64,000 nt of DNA from Bog-473 sp963824195 (GCA_963824195.1 CAWGOJ010000007.1:55936-119935), one strand, 5' to 3'; positions 1 to 9,049 are shown, numbered from the stretch's first letter. Notes: a model not told the origin generated them from the sequence alone. Made by a program: numbers and translations.

Positions 1-833
1 CCGCCGGAGAACGGCGATGGGACCGGCACCCCGGCGCCTTGATAGGCCGGGGCCACGAGAGCGGTGACCTGCGACGGCTCCGCCGTCGGAGGGTCGTCGG
101 CCAAGAAGTCGTTGAACTGGGTCACCGCGGCCGCGTCGTTGTGGTCCTGGTTCTCGAGGACGAGGCCGTAGAAGAGATGCCCCTGGTAGTAGGAGGGCGA
201 ATCTCTGACCGACGTCTCGATCTCGGCGCGCCCTATCTTGACGAGCGTGGCGACGTGGGCGGACGATCCCACGTTCCACTGGAGGTACCCGGCGTAGGCC
301 AGCGCGGCCGGGTTCGAAGGGTCCTCCGAGAGCACCCTGTCGTAGAGCTCGAGCGCTTCCTTGGTGTTCCCGTCGTTGTTCAGCGCCAGGGCCTGCTGCA
401 GTTGCTGCTCAATCAGCTGTGCCTGCGAGAGGCTCACGCTCCCCGATGACGCCTGACCGGGCTGGCGGGCCTGAACGAAGTGCACGACGAGGATGACCGC
501 GCCGGCGGCAATGAGCAGGCACGCGGCGGCGATCCCGATCCGGCGCCACAGCGGCAGCGGCCGGCGCTCGGGCACGCCGGCCGGCTGCGGTGGTTCAGCG
601 GCGGTCGGCTCTGGGTCCAACGCGGCGAGCTCGGCCTCCACCTCGGCCAATCTGGTCGAGTCCCGCGCCACCAGGACGGCGTGGTCCTCGTCGGAGAGGT
701 CGCCCGCATCATGCTCACGGTCGGCGTCGTCGAGGGAGCGCCGCAGGAACTCACGCTCATCGGTCAGGTACCAGCGGTCGTCACGCTGAGGGTGGTCCCG
801 CCGATCGACGTCGGGTGATCCGTCAACCGTCAC
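1..833 (-). CDS. ccmI: CcmI-like TPR protein of cytochrome c maturation (3' end outside window)
   Basis: This is the last gene seen of the cytochrome c maturation operon. The frame is open from a GTG at 833 (GTGA overlap with the ccmH stop) to the window edge, about 277 residues. The N-terminal ~85 residues are charged and soluble. A single membrane segment follows (about residues 93-115, ending VVHFVQA). Beyond it is a helical region that reads as tetratricopeptide repeats (LNNDGNTKEALELYDRVL, then DPSNPAALAYAGYLQW). CcmI holds apocytochrome c for the haem lyase CcmF/CcmH on the outer face of the membrane. In many bacteria CcmI is fused to CcmH; here it is separate. The C-terminus is missing only because the window ends. 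Confidence 0.8.
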   Translation of the reverse strand, partial: MTVDGSPDVDRRDHPQRDDRWYLTDEREFLRRSLDDADREHDAGDLSDEDHAVLVARDSTRLAEVEAELAALDPEPTAAEPPQPAGVPERRPLPLWRRIGIAAACLLIAAGAVILVVHFVQARQPGQASSGSVSLSQAQLIEQQLQQALALNNDGNTKEALELYDRVLSEDPSNPAALAYAGYLQWNVGSSAHVATLVKIGRAEIETSVRDSPSYYQGHLFYGLVLENQDHNDAAAVTQFNDFLADDPPTAEPSQVTALVAPAYQGAGVPVPSPFSG

Positions 834-1279
834 GACACGGGCTCCTTCACCTTCAGCGCGTCGAAGGCGCGGCTCCTGCGCCAGAACACGACGCCGACAC
901 CGACCAGCGCCGCGGCGCCCAGGACGACGGGGACGATCCAGATGAGCGGGACACCACCGGCGTCGGGCGGGACCAGCAGGATGGTCTGGCCGTACTCGGC
1001 CACGAGCGCCTGGTCGATGTCGGCGGTGGAGCGGCCTGCCGTGACCATGCTCTCGATCTGGTGGCGCACGGCGATGGCCGTCGTCGCGTTCGACTCGGCC
1101 ACCGAGAGGTCGGTGCAGGACGGGCAGCGCACATCGGCCTCAATGGCTGCCGCCCGCTGGGCCGCCGTGGAGGGGCTGTTGTCGATGGCGCCGCTCCCGA
1201 TCACCAGAGCGACGCCGAGCACGACCAGGGGGACGGCGACGCGGGCCCAGAGGGGCATGCGGGCCGCGCGCTCACCCAC
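830..1279 (-). CDS. ccmH: Cytochrome c maturation protein CcmH (RCPSC thiol-redox subunit)
   Basis: 149 aa. An N-terminal hydrophobic segment (about residues 10-31) exports a small domain with the CcmH/CycL signature RCPSC (R51, C52, C55). A second membrane segment lies near residues 110-132. CcmH keeps the CxxCH haem-binding cysteines of apocytochrome reduced and works with CcmF in haem ligation. The GTG start at 1279 overlaps the ccmG stop by 8 nt, and the TGA overlaps the ccmI GTG. An internal ATG at codon 8 is an alternative start. The length matches the short CcmH form that lacks the fused TPR half found in E. coli CcmH. Confidence 0.9.
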   Translation of the reverse strand: MGERAARMPLWARVAVPLVVLGVALVIGSGAIDNSPSTAAQRAAAIEADVRCPSCTDLSVAESNATTAIAVRHQIESMVTAGRSTADIDQALVAEYGQTILLVPPDAGGVPLIWIVPVVLGAAALVGVGVVFWRRSRAFDALKVKEPVS

Positions 1280-1844
1280 TGGACGTACGCGCCTGCTCCG
1301 CCCGGGCCGCTTTCAAGAACGAGTCGAGGTTCTTCTGCGTCGCAGGCCCCTCGAGGACCGCGGTCACCCGGCCGGAGGGATCGACCACGAACGTGGTCGG
1401 CGGCGCAGTGACCCCGTAGTGCTCGGCGATCGTCCCGCCGGGGTCGCTCACGGCGGCCCACAGGTCCCCGTTGGCCTGCAGGAACCCTCGCGCTGTCGCC
1501 GACGTGTCGTGGAACACCACGCTGACCATGTCGGCGCCATCCGTCGTGTGCGCCTGCTCGTAGTGGAAGCGGGCCAGGTCCGGTGCCTCCTCCTGGCACG
1601 GGATGCACCAGCTGGCGAAGAAGTTGATCACCACGTAGTGACCCCGCAGAGACGTCAAGGAGACGTGCGACCCCGTGCTCAGGTCGGTTCCCGTGAACTC
1701 GGGCGCGGGTTGGCCGAGCAACGGGCTGGCGACGGCGGTCGCCTCCTGGGGCGTCCGGGTGGCGAGGACGACGCCGAGGACGACGAGGACCAGCAGGACG
1801 GCCCCCGCCACCCAGCGGGTCGGGTGGCGGCGGCGGTCGGTCAT
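1272..1844 (-). CDS. ccmG: Thiol:disulfide oxidoreductase CcmG/DsbE (TlpA-like)
   Basis: 190 aa. One membrane anchor (about residues 12-29) is followed by a thioredoxin-fold domain facing outward. The active site is WCIPC at residues 79-83 (C80, C83), and the cis-proline region reads APPTTFVVD. CcmG passes electrons from CcdA-type transporters to CcmH and apocytochrome. The open frame extends 63 codons upstream, but the ATG at 1844 is chosen because it overlaps the ccmF stop as ATGA and directly precedes the anchor. A CcdA-like membrane protein that could feed it electrons is encoded at 9959-10789. Confidence 0.92.
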   Translation of the reverse strand: MTDRRRHPTRWVAGAVLLVLVVLGVVLATRTPQEATAVASPLLGQPAPEFTGTDLSTGSHVSLTSLRGHYVVINFFASWCIPCQEEAPDLARFHYEQAHTTDGADMVSVVFHDTSATARGFLQANGDLWAAVSDPGGTIAEHYGVTAPPTTFVVDPSGRVTAVLEGPATQKNLDSFLKAARAEQARTSSG

Positions 1845-3955
1845 GCCGAGCCGACGCCGCGGGCGACGAGCGCCCCCACCCGCTCGGGTTCCGCGTCCCG
1901 CTCGGGCTGTTCGTCCTGTTCCGCAGCGGTGACCAGCTCCGATGGTGCTGATGCCGGGTCGGTGGCCCGCCGTCGGGTCCCCGGCACGAGGGCGAGCAGA
2001 CCGCCGAGCCCGATGAGCAGCCCGCCGGCCCACAGCCAGGCCACGAGCGGCTCGATCACGACGCCGATCGCCACCGAGCCCCGCGGCAGGTTGTTGATGG
2101 CCTGGTTCCCCGACGACGCACCCAACCCGCCCACGGCGTCGAAGGTCAGGTAGACGTCATCGAAGAGACCGGAGTCGATGGCCGGCGTGCCGACGACCGA
2201 CAGCGCGCTGCCGAAGCTGGTCGTGGCCGGAGCGAACACGCCGCCGTCCACCTTGACGAGGGCCTCCTGCGACGTCCGCGACGGCGATGTGACCGTGCGG
2301 AGACCCTGGAATTCGAAGCTGTGCCCGTCGTAGCTCACGACGGTTCCCTGGTGCAGCGCCAGCTCGGCCTGGTGGCGGTACGAGGTGGCGGCAATGACCC
2401 CGAGGGCGAGCAGCACGACGCCGAGGTGCACGATCATGCCGCCGTTGGCGCGTCCCATCAGCCCGCGCCACCAGCCGACATGGCGCGTATGGGCCGCCCG
2501 GACCGAGAGCACCAGCGCGCGGGCCGCGGTCGCGGCCGCCATGGCGCCCAGGCCGAATCCGATCAGTGTGGCTCCACCACGCAGACCGAAGGCCACGCAC
2601 AGCACCACCGTGCCCACCCCGATCCACACCGGGATGACGAGGCGCTGCCACAGCACCGTCCCGCTCATCTTGCGCCAGCTGAGCACGGGTGCCACAGCCA
2701 TGAGGAAGAGCAGTGTCAGGCCGACCGGCACGGCGATCGTGTTGAAGAACGGGGCACCGACGGTCACCTGCTGCTGTGTGAGCGCCTCGTAGAGGAGCGG
2801 GTACAGGGTCCCGAGCAGCACTACGAACGCGAAGCCCACGAACAGCACGTTGTTGAGGAGGAAGGCGCCCTCCCGACCGAGCGGGGCGTCGATCCCACCC
2901 GGCGAGCGCAGGCGGTCTCCGCGCCAGGCGATCAACCCGAAGCCCACGATGACCACCGCGAAGAAGAACCCGATGAGCAAGGGACCGAGGGAGGACTCGG
3001 AGAAGGCGTGGACCGAGGTGATGACCCCCGACCGGGTGAGGAATGTGCCGAGGATGGTGAGCGCGAAGGTGGCGATGGACAGCGAGAGGTTCCAGACGCG
3101 CATGAGGCCGCGCCGCTCCTGCACGAGCACCGAGTGCAGATAGGCGGTCCCGCAGAGCCAGGGAAGGAGAGCGGCGTTCTCGACCGGGTCCCAGCCCCAG
3201 AACCCTCCCCACCCCAGCACCTGGTAGGACCACCACGCCCCCAGCACGATGCCGACGGAGAGGAAGGTGAACGCGACCAACGTCCAGCGGCGGCACTCGA
3301 TCTGCCAGCGGTCCCCCACCCGGCCCGTGGCCAGCATGCCGATGGCGAACGCGAAGGGGACGGTGAAGACCACGAACCCGACGTAGAGCAGCGGCGGATG
3401 GATCGCCACCAGCGGGTTGTCCTGCAGGAGTGAGTTGGGCCCGAGGCCCTGCGTCGCACCGGGGGCAGTGACGAACGGGTTGGCGGGCCCGACCATCAGG
3501 CCGAAGAAGAAGGCGGACACCACGTAGAGGACGAGGGTGGCCCAGCGGATCACCGGATCGGCCACCTGGCGGCGGTAGCGCCAGACGAAGACGGTCGAAA
3601 CGATGGCGAGGATCAGCCCCCACAACAGGATGGACCCCGCCAGCGCCGACCACATCCCCGTGATGGAGTACAGGAGCGGGGTGACCGTGCTGTTGTTCTC
3701 GGCAACGAACACCAGCGTGAAGTCGTGGGTGACGAGCGCGTGCTCCATCGCCCCGGCGGCGAGCAGGGCACCGACGAGCATCACGGGCGCCAGCAGCCGG
3801 CCGTCGCCGGCCACACGCCCGACCGACGCGCCCGCGGGCGAGCCGGCGGCGCCGTTGCGGCGGGTCACCAGCCCGGTGGCGATCACGACGATTCCGGCGA
3901 TGCTCGCCAGGAAGGCGAGCCACACCCCGATCGTCCCGAGATGTGCGTCGATCAT
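1841..3955 (-). CDS. ccmF: Cytochrome c haem lyase subunit CcmF
   Basis: 704 aa polytopic membrane protein. The tryptophan-rich WWD haem-handling signature is clear at about residues 240-265 (WWSYQVLGWGG, then FWGWDPVENA). CcmF takes haem from holo-CcmE and, with CcmH/CcmI, ligates it to apocytochrome c outside the membrane. A large soluble loop near residues 540-640 precedes the final membrane segment, as in the family. The ATG at 3955 shares one nucleotide with the ccmE stop, and the TGA overlaps the ccmG ATG, so translation is coupled on both sides. Length is normal for CcmF/NrfE. Confidence 0.95.
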   Translation of the reverse strand: MIDAHLGTIGVWLAFLASIAGIVVIATGLVTRRNGAAGSPAGASVGRVAGDGRLLAPVMLVGALLAAGAMEHALVTHDFTLVFVAENNSTVTPLLYSITGMWSALAGSILLWGLILAIVSTVFVWRYRRQVADPVIRWATLVLYVVSAFFFGLMVGPANPFVTAPGATQGLGPNSLLQDNPLVAIHPPLLYVGFVVFTVPFAFAIGMLATGRVGDRWQIECRRWTLVAFTFLSVGIVLGAWWSYQVLGWGGFWGWDPVENAALLPWLCGTAYLHSVLVQERRGLMRVWNLSLSIATFALTILGTFLTRSGVITSVHAFSESSLGPLLIGFFFAVVIVGFGLIAWRGDRLRSPGGIDAPLGREGAFLLNNVLFVGFAFVVLLGTLYPLLYEALTQQQVTVGAPFFNTIAVPVGLTLLFLMAVAPVLSWRKMSGTVLWQRLVIPVWIGVGTVVLCVAFGLRGGATLIGFGLGAMAAATAARALVLSVRAAHTRHVGWWRGLMGRANGGMIVHLGVVLLALGVIAATSYRHQAELALHQGTVVSYDGHSFEFQGLRTVTSPSRTSQEALVKVDGGVFAPATTSFGSALSVVGTPAIDSGLFDDVYLTFDAVGGLGASSGNQAINNLPRGSVAIGVVIEPLVAWLWAGGLLIGLGGLLALVPGTRRRATDPASAPSELVTAAEQDEQPERDAEPERVGALVARGVGSA

Positions 3956-4470
3956 CAGCGAACGGTCCCGTTCTTCGCCCGCACCCGATTGGGGTACTGC
4001 GCGATGTAGTTCGCCGAGTGCTTCACCATGATGGTGTCGGACACGAAGTCGGCCGACGTGGCAGACGTGAAATGCCCCACCACCACGACGGGGATGTTCG
4101 CCTGGAAGAGCTGCGGCGGGCTTCCCGTGTTGGTGACGTGGACGACGTTGGCTCCCTGTGCCACGGCGAAGTCGGCACCCTTCGTCGTGGCGCGGATGGA
4201 GCCCGGGACCACCGTCCCCTCGAGGCGGAACGTCTGCGTGCCGAGTGCCGCCCGGTGGGCGAACGCCTGATCGACCGTGTCGAAGTAGTTGAGCGAGCTA
4301 CCCAACCCCTCGACCAGCAGGAAGACGAAGGCGACGACGAGCAGCGCGAAGACGGCCAGGACGCGCCGGCTGGTCCGGCGTCGCCGTGGTGGCGGCACCG
4401 GCGGCCCCGGGCGGACATCGGAGGTCGGCGGGCTGGGGGGCGGGCTCGGCTCGGTGGTCGTACCGGTCAC
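3955..4470 (-). CDS. ccmE: Haem chaperone CcmE
   Basis: 171 aa. A proline-rich cytoplasmic N-terminus (residues 1-30) and one membrane segment (about 37-55) lead into an OB-fold domain. The haem-attaching motif HxxxY is present as H151-S-A-N-Y155. CcmE covalently binds haem delivered by CcmABCD and hands it to CcmF. The C-terminal tail after the motif is short and basic. The GTG start at 4470 overlaps the TGA of the preceding small gene. The His-type motif is the common form, in contrast to the CxxxY variants of some archaea and deltaproteobacteria. Confidence 0.93.
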   Translation of the reverse strand: MTGTTTEPSPPPSPPTSDVRPGPPVPPPRRRRTSRRVLAVFALLVVAFVFLLVEGLGSSLNYFDTVDQAFAHRAALGTQTFRLEGTVVPGSIRATTKGADFAVAQGANVVHVTNTGSPPQLFQANIPVVVVGHFTSATSADFVSDTIMVKHSANYIAQYPNRVRAKNGTVR

Positions 4471-4628
4471 GACCGCTCGCCGGGTCCCGGCACGCCGTCA
4501 CCCTGGGTGACCGGCGCCTCCGACACCCTCAGTACCCGCTCCCAGCGCCGGCGGCGCAGGACCAGTCCGACCGCGTAGACGAAGAGCGTCGCGAGCGCGA
4601 TGGCATACCCGGCGTCGACGTAGCTCAC
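4467..4628 (-). CDS. ccmD: CcmD-like small membrane protein
   Basis: 53 aa. The GTG start at 4628 overlaps the ccmC TGA (GTGA) and the stop overlaps the ccmE start. One membrane helix (about residues 4-24, YAIALATLFVYAVGLVL) is followed by a basic stretch RRRRWERVLR, which matches the N-out, C-in topology of CcmD. CcmD stabilises the CcmABC-CcmE complex and helps release holo-CcmE. Primary sequence is poorly conserved in this family, so the name rests on size, topology and the position between ccmC and ccmE. Confidence 0.75.
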   Translation of the reverse strand: MSYVDAGYAIALATLFVYAVGLVLRRRRWERVLRVSEAPVTQGDGVPGPGERS

Positions 4629-5422
4629 GGTGTGGCTCCGCCCGGGGTCGGATCCCGGTCGGCGACGCCGACGCCCACGAGCTCGGTGTCCTCGCTCCAG
4701 CGCTCGGTCAGCGAGACCTCGAGCTCCTGGTCGCCTACGGCGTCCTGGAGCACCTCGACCTGGTAGCGCATGCCGAGCAGCCACACGAAGATCAGCGAGA
4801 AGGCGATGAATCCGAGCAGGAACGTCCACGACATGGAAGCCGATGCGTGGATCTTGAAGCCGGGGTCGAGGAACGTCCCGCCCTGGTGGAGCGTGTTCCA
4901 CCAATCGACCGAGAAGTGGACGATCGGAATGTCGATCGCGATGAGCAGGGCGGCCACGGCGCAGCGGCGCGCCCGGACGGCCGGCTCTGCCGGCACGCGC
5001 CGGAGCGCCAGGTAGCCGATCTCGAGCAGCAGCAGGAGAGCGGTCGAGGTCAAGCGGGCGTCCCAGGTCCACCACACGCCCCACACGGGTCGGCCCCACA
5101 GCGACCCGGTGACCAGCGTCAGCGCCGCGAACATGGCGCCCACTTCCACCGCTGAGGCGGCCAGGCGGTCCCAGAAGAACGATCGCGTGCGCGGCCAGAG
5201 GTACAACAGGCTGCCGCCGGCGGCCACGATACCGACCCAGTACAGGGCCACGGTGGCGATCGCCGGGTGGACGTAGAGCAACCGGGCCAGGTTCCCCTGG
5301 AACTTGTCCGGTGGCGTCACCCACAGCCCGAGCCACACCGTGAAACCCATGGCGATCACACCGAGGGCGCCGACCGCGTCGAGCCAGCGCGGCCGGCCGG
5401 GCAGAACCACGCGCTCGCTCAC
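4625..5422 (-). CDS. ccmC: Haem exporter membrane subunit CcmC
   Basis: 265 aa, six predicted membrane segments. The WWD-type haem motif WGVWWTWD lies at residues 114-121, followed by ARLTS. Candidate axial histidines are H52 (LLYVHPAIA) and H169/H179 (IVHFSVDWWNTLHQ). CcmC binds haem and loads it onto CcmE. The frame is open far upstream, but the GTG at 5422 is chosen because it overlaps the ccmB stop and gives the normal CcmC length. The tail after about residue 225 is soluble and longer than in proteobacterial CcmC. Confidence 0.93.
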   Translation of the reverse strand: MSERVVLPGRPRWLDAVGALGVIAMGFTVWLGLWVTPPDKFQGNLARLLYVHPAIATVALYWVGIVAAGGSLLYLWPRTRSFFWDRLAASAVEVGAMFAALTLVTGSLWGRPVWGVWWTWDARLTSTALLLLLEIGYLALRRVPAEPAVRARRCAVAALLIAIDIPIVHFSVDWWNTLHQGGTFLDPGFKIHASASMSWTFLLGFIAFSLIFVWLLGMRYQVEVLQDAVGDQELEVSLTERWSEDTELVGVGVADRDPTPGGATP

Positions 5423-6087
5423 GCCGCCTCCTGCAGCGGGCCGTAGAGGACGATGCCCACGACGAGATAGATCACCGCGAACGGAACGAGGATCTTCAGC
5501 CACTGGGTCCCCGACGCCGTGTTGCCATTCAACGCGGCCTCCCATGCCTTGGAACCCGCCAGCAGGACCGGGGCCAGCACCGGCAGCACCAGCAGCGGGA
5601 GGAGCGTGTCGCGCACGCGGAGGCCGGCCGAGAGCGCGCCGTAGAGTACGCCAGCGCAGGCGAGCCCGATGGTGGCCAGGACGCATGCCGTCACCGCGAG
5701 CCACACGACGTGCACCTGCACGTCGAAGAGGAACGTCACGCCGGCCCACAGGACGAGCTCGAGGGCCAGGAGCTGGAGGCCGACCGCGGCGGCCTTCCCG
5801 AGGAAGATCCCGGCCGGGTCGATGCCCGAGAGGCGCAGCCCGTCGCGCGTGCCCTCGCCGGACTCGACCGCCACACTGCGCTGGATCGCCAGCACCGTGG
5901 AGAACAGGAGGGCGACCCAGAAGATCCCGGGGGCGGCATGGCGGAGCGCGGCCTGGTCCGGACCGATGGCGAAGGCGAGGAGCACGAGGACCAGCAACGC
6001 GAAGGGGACCACCTGCCACAGCCCCACACGCGAGCGCGCCTCGATCCGGAGGTCCTTGCCCGCCACGAGCACGGCGTCATGCCACAT
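5419..6087 (-). CDS. ccmB: Cytochrome c maturation ABC transporter permease CcmB
   Basis: 222 aa with six hydrophobic segments, the size and layout of CcmB. It partners the ATPase CcmA. The CcmAB ATPase drives release of haem-loaded CcmE from CcmC. The ATG at 6087 overlaps the ccmA 3' end by 11 nt and the stop overlaps the ccmC GTG. The early motif AGKDLRIEARSR is typical of the CcmB N-terminus. Confidence 0.92.
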   Translation of the reverse strand: MWHDAVLVAGKDLRIEARSRVGLWQVVPFALLVLVLLAFAIGPDQAALRHAAPGIFWVALLFSTVLAIQRSVAVESGEGTRDGLRLSGIDPAGIFLGKAAAVGLQLLALELVLWAGVTFLFDVQVHVVWLAVTACVLATIGLACAGVLYGALSAGLRVRDTLLPLLVLPVLAPVLLAGSKAWEAALNGNTASGTQWLKILVPFAVIYLVVGIVLYGPLQEAA

Positions 6088-6808
6088 TGGTGGCTCCCAC
6101 GCCGCCGGCGGAGGCGTCCGGCCCTGCCGTCGGCACGGCGGTGAGGGTGACTCGGCGCCCGCCCGGCTCCTCGCCGGTCACCCGCCCGCCTCCCATGGAG
6201 ACGACCCGGTCGGCCAGGGGCACTGAGAGCTGGGGCTCGTGGGAGGAGAGCAGCACCGTTGCTCCATCCGACACCGCCTCACCGATCAGATGCCCGAGGA
6301 GGGAGCGCGAGGGCGCATCGAGACCCGCGTGAGGCTCGTCGAGCAGCCAGAGCGCGGGGCGGCGGGCCAGGAGGGCGGCGAGCGCGACCCGGCGGCGCTG
6401 ACCGGCCGACAGGCGCCCGGCCGGGGTCGTCCGCAGACGGCCCGTCAGGCCGAGCCGCTCGAGTGCCTCCTCGGCGATCTGGACGGGAAGCCCGAGGGCG
6501 CGGACGGCGAAGCGGACGTTCTCCGCCGCACTCAGCTCGTCGTAGAGAGGGGCGGCATGGCCCAGGAGCCCGACATAGCGCCGCACCGAGGTGTGGTCCG
6601 TGGTCAGGTCCACGCCGAGGACGGTCGCCTCGCCCGAGGTGACGGGCAAAAGCCCTGCACAGGCGCGCAGGAGGCTCGTCTTGCCGGCGCCGTTGGCGCC
6701 CACCACGACAACGACCTCACCTTGCTCGAGGCAGAGGTCGACCCCGGCAAGGGCGGGGAAGCGGCCGGCGAGAGCGACAGCGGCGCGGAATTGGACGACA
6801 GGGGCCAT
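6077..6808 (-). CDS. ccmA: Cytochrome c maturation ATPase CcmA
   Basis: 243 aa ABC ATPase. In order: Walker A GANGAGKTS, signature LSAGQRRRV, Walker B LWLLDEP and H-loop SSHEP. CcmA hydrolyses ATP to release holo-CcmE from CcmC/CcmD and heads the operon. Two in-frame ATGs exist. The one at 6808 is preferred because GGAGGGG sits six bases upstream; the ATG at 6823 has no such site. A 66-bp gap separates it from the upstream methyltransferase gene on the same strand. Confidence 0.93.
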   Translation of the reverse strand: MAPVVQFRAAVALAGRFPALAGVDLCLEQGEVVVVVGANGAGKTSLLRACAGLLPVTSGEATVLGVDLTTDHTSVRRYVGLLGHAAPLYDELSAAENVRFAVRALGLPVQIAEEALERLGLTGRLRTTPAGRLSAGQRRRVALAALLARRPALWLLDEPHAGLDAPSRSLLGHLIGEAVSDGATVLLSSHEPQLSVPLADRVVSMGGGRVTGEEPGGRRVTLTAVPTAGPDASAGGVGATNVA

Positions 6809-6874
6809 GGCCTTCCCCTCCATGGTAGGGGGGGTCGGTCCCAGGGTTCCAAGCGGGGTCGGCCCCCGGCCTCC

Positions 6875-7582
6875 TCAGCCCACCGCCCAGACCCAGGCGT
6901 AGCTGAAGGGCCAGTCACGGTAAGGCTCCCAGCCCGGTTTGTGCTGGACGAATGCGTCGTCCACCAGGGCTTCGTGCAGCTCGCGGGCGCCCAGTCCGGC
7001 GTCGGTCGCGGCGGCCACGTGCTCGGAGGGGAGGTGGACATGGGTCTCGATGGCGACCGGCCCGGTCCCGGGGACCTCGAAATGGGTCGGCATCCCCACC
7101 GACATCACGAAGAAGGGGTGGATCCCGACGAGCACGAACCACCCGGCCGCGCCGAGCAGTCGGCCGGCCTCGGCGTAGAGGCCGGCCAGCTCGGGCAGGT
7201 GCTCGTCGACCAGGACGCAGACGACGAGGTCATAGGCACCCCCCGGCAACCCGCTCTGCCGCACGTCGCCCTCGACGAGCCGGTCGTGCATCCCCCGGGC
7301 GCGGGCGCGCTCGAGCATGGCCGGCGTGATGTCGACCCCGTCGACCGGGAAGTCGCCGCGGGTGCGGAGCCAGGCGGCGGTGCGCCCCGACCCACACCCG
7401 AGATCGGCGGCGCGGGTCACCCGGTCCCAGGCGACCGAGCCGATGCGCTCCAAGAGCACGAGGTCCATGACGTCCTCGACGCTCTGCTCATAGGTCGGCG
7501 CCCACGCGTCGTAGCCCTCGCGCACCGTGACTGTCGGGTAGTGGCGGCGGTCGAACCGCGCGAAGTCGGGCCCCGCGGCCAC
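6875..7582 (-). CDS. Class I SAM-dependent methyltransferase
   Basis: 235 aa. The SAM-binding glycine motif is AADLGCGSGRTA, followed by an acidic strand end (VDGVDITPAML). A downstream motif reads YDLVVCVLVDEHLPEL. The layout is that of a UbiE/COQ5-like small-molecule methyltransferase, but the substrate cannot be named. The GTG start at 7582 lies three bases past the stop of the co-oriented upstream gene, so the two are probably one transcript. The C-terminal WxPYRDWPFSYAWVWAVG is unusual but shows no known motif. Confidence 0.7.
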   Translation of the reverse strand: MAAGPDFARFDRRHYPTVTVREGYDAWAPTYEQSVEDVMDLVLLERIGSVAWDRVTRAADLGCGSGRTAAWLRTRGDFPVDGVDITPAMLERARARGMHDRLVEGDVRQSGLPGGAYDLVVCVLVDEHLPELAGLYAEAGRLLGAAGWFVLVGIHPFFVMSVGMPTHFEVPGTGPVAIETHVHLPSEHVAAATDAGLGARELHEALVDDAFVQHKPGWEPYRDWPFSYAWVWAVG

Positions 7583-7585
7583 CGC

Positions 7586-8101
7586 TCAGCGCATGTGCGC
7601 CAGCGCGTGAACGGGGTCGAGGGAGGTCCCGACGTCGCCGGCCAACTCGGCGCGGGTGAAGTCGCGCAGCGCGACCTCGTGGGCCACCAGGAGATCCGCC
7701 GCCTCCAGTTCCGAGGGGTCCAGCTCACCAATGCGCTGGTACAGCGGGATGAACTGATCCGTGACGGTCCCGATCGAGGCCATGAGGTCGCCCCAGGAGC
7801 GGTTCGCCGAGTCGATGGCCAGCGCCTCGGCCAGGCTCACCATCTCAGCGTCCGGCTCCGTGGAGACGCCGGCGCGGGTGAGCGCGGGCGCCACGGCCTC
7901 CTTGGTGCGGCGCTCCAGTTCGGCCAGTACCCGCATCTTGCGGACCATCGCCGCATCGTCGAGGCGGTCCGCGAGGCCCGAGAAGAAGGACTCGCCCAGC
8001 ACCTCCCCCTGATACGCCTGCACCCAGAGCTTCTCGATCGCGTCGTTGGCCGAGAAGATCGGCGCAGGTCCGGTGTCGGTATCGGTGTCGGTGTCGCTCA
8101 T
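7586..8101 (-). CDS. Hypothetical helical protein, possibly ferritin-like
   Basis: 171 aa. Not recognised with confidence. The N-terminus carries alternating Asp-Thr pairs (MSDTDTDTDTG) encoded by a six-base repeat at about 8069-8098. The rest is predicted all-helical, with acidic positions in helices (YQGEVLGES, AELERRTKEA, AHEVALRDFTRAEL). This is reminiscent of ferritin-like bundles, but the ExxH metal pairs are incomplete (ELER in place of ExxH), so the assignment is weak. ATG 8101 is preferred over an in-frame start 25 codons upstream because the upstream part is Arg-rich and not protein-like. It is probably cotranscribed with the following methyltransferase. Confidence 0.55.
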   Translation of the reverse strand: MSDTDTDTDTGPAPIFSANDAIEKLWVQAYQGEVLGESFFSGLADRLDDAAMVRKMRVLAELERRTKEAVAPALTRAGVSTEPDAEMVSLAEALAIDSANRSWGDLMASIGTVTDQFIPLYQRIGELDPSELEAADLLVAHEVALRDFTRAELAGDVGTSLDPVHALAHMR

Positions 8102-8178
8102 GGCGGCGACGCTATCCCGGTTGAAAAGCCTGCGCACGGGCCGCGTCCGCTCGCACATCGGTAAGGTGCGTCGCACTC

Positions 8179-9049
8179 ATGGCGACCGTGTTGATGCCGC
8201 TGCCGGCGTGTGACTTCGACCCGACCGAGGTGGCCGTGAGCTGGCGGATCCTGTCCGAAGCGGGCCACGACATCGTGTTCGCCACCCCTTCGGGACAATC
8301 CGGGGAAGCCGACGACCTCATGGTGACCGGGCGCGGCCTCGACCTCTGGGGCGCGGTACCGCTGCTGCGCAACGTGACGGTGGTTGGCCGCGTCCTGCGT
8401 GCCGATGCGGCGGCGCGGCAGCGCGTACTCGGCACTGCTCGGGGATGCGGCGTTCAGATCGCCGCTGCACTGGGGCGCGGCCCGCCGCAGCGACTACGAC
8501 GCGCTCGTCCTGCCGGGAGGTCACCGCGCCCGCGGGATGCGGGACTACCTCGAGAGTCTCGAGGTGCGGCAAATGGCAGTGGATTCGTTCCGGGCCGGCA
8601 AGCCCGTCGGGGCGATCTGCCACGGCGTGCTCGTGGCAGCGCGTGCCGTCGAGCCCGCCACCGGGCGCTCGGTGCTCCACGGCCACCGCACCACGGCACT
8701 GACGTGGCAGCTGGAGCGCAGGGCGTGGGAGCTCGCGAGCCGGACGCGCTTCTGGGACCCGGACTACTACCGCACCTATGTGGAGGAGCCTGGGCAACCC
8801 GCCGGCTACATGTCGGTGCAGCAGGAGGTCACCCGCGCCCTGGCGGACCCGGGCGACTTCGTGGACGTCGAGCGCGGTGTCCCCGACTACCGGCGCAAGA
8901 CGAGCGGACGGTCCCGTGACACCCCGACCGATTCCCGTCCCGCCTGGGTGGTGCGGGACGACGCGTATGTCTCCGCCCGCTGGCCGGGCGACGCCCACAC
9001 GTTCGCCCGGACGTTCGCCGAGGTGCTCGCCGAGGAGGCGTCGGGTTGA
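8179..9049 (+). pseudogene. DJ-1/PfpI-family protein, interrupted by a frameshift
   Basis: Two adjoining frames read as one protein of about 290 aa. The N-terminal part starts at ATG 8179 (MATVLMPLPACDFDPTEV) and runs to about 8415. The rest lies one frame over, from about 8423 (AYSALLGDAAFR) to the TGA at 9047-9049. The catalytic nucleophile elbow of the class I glutamine-amidotransferase/DJ-1 fold is AICHGV, preceded by LVLPGGHRARGMRDY. One extra base (or two missing) near 8405-8422, in a GCG-rich stretch, explains the break. Nothing else is degraded, so a sequencing or assembly error is as likely as true inactivation. A TAAGGT element at 8162-8167 may be the -10 box. Confidence 0.75.
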
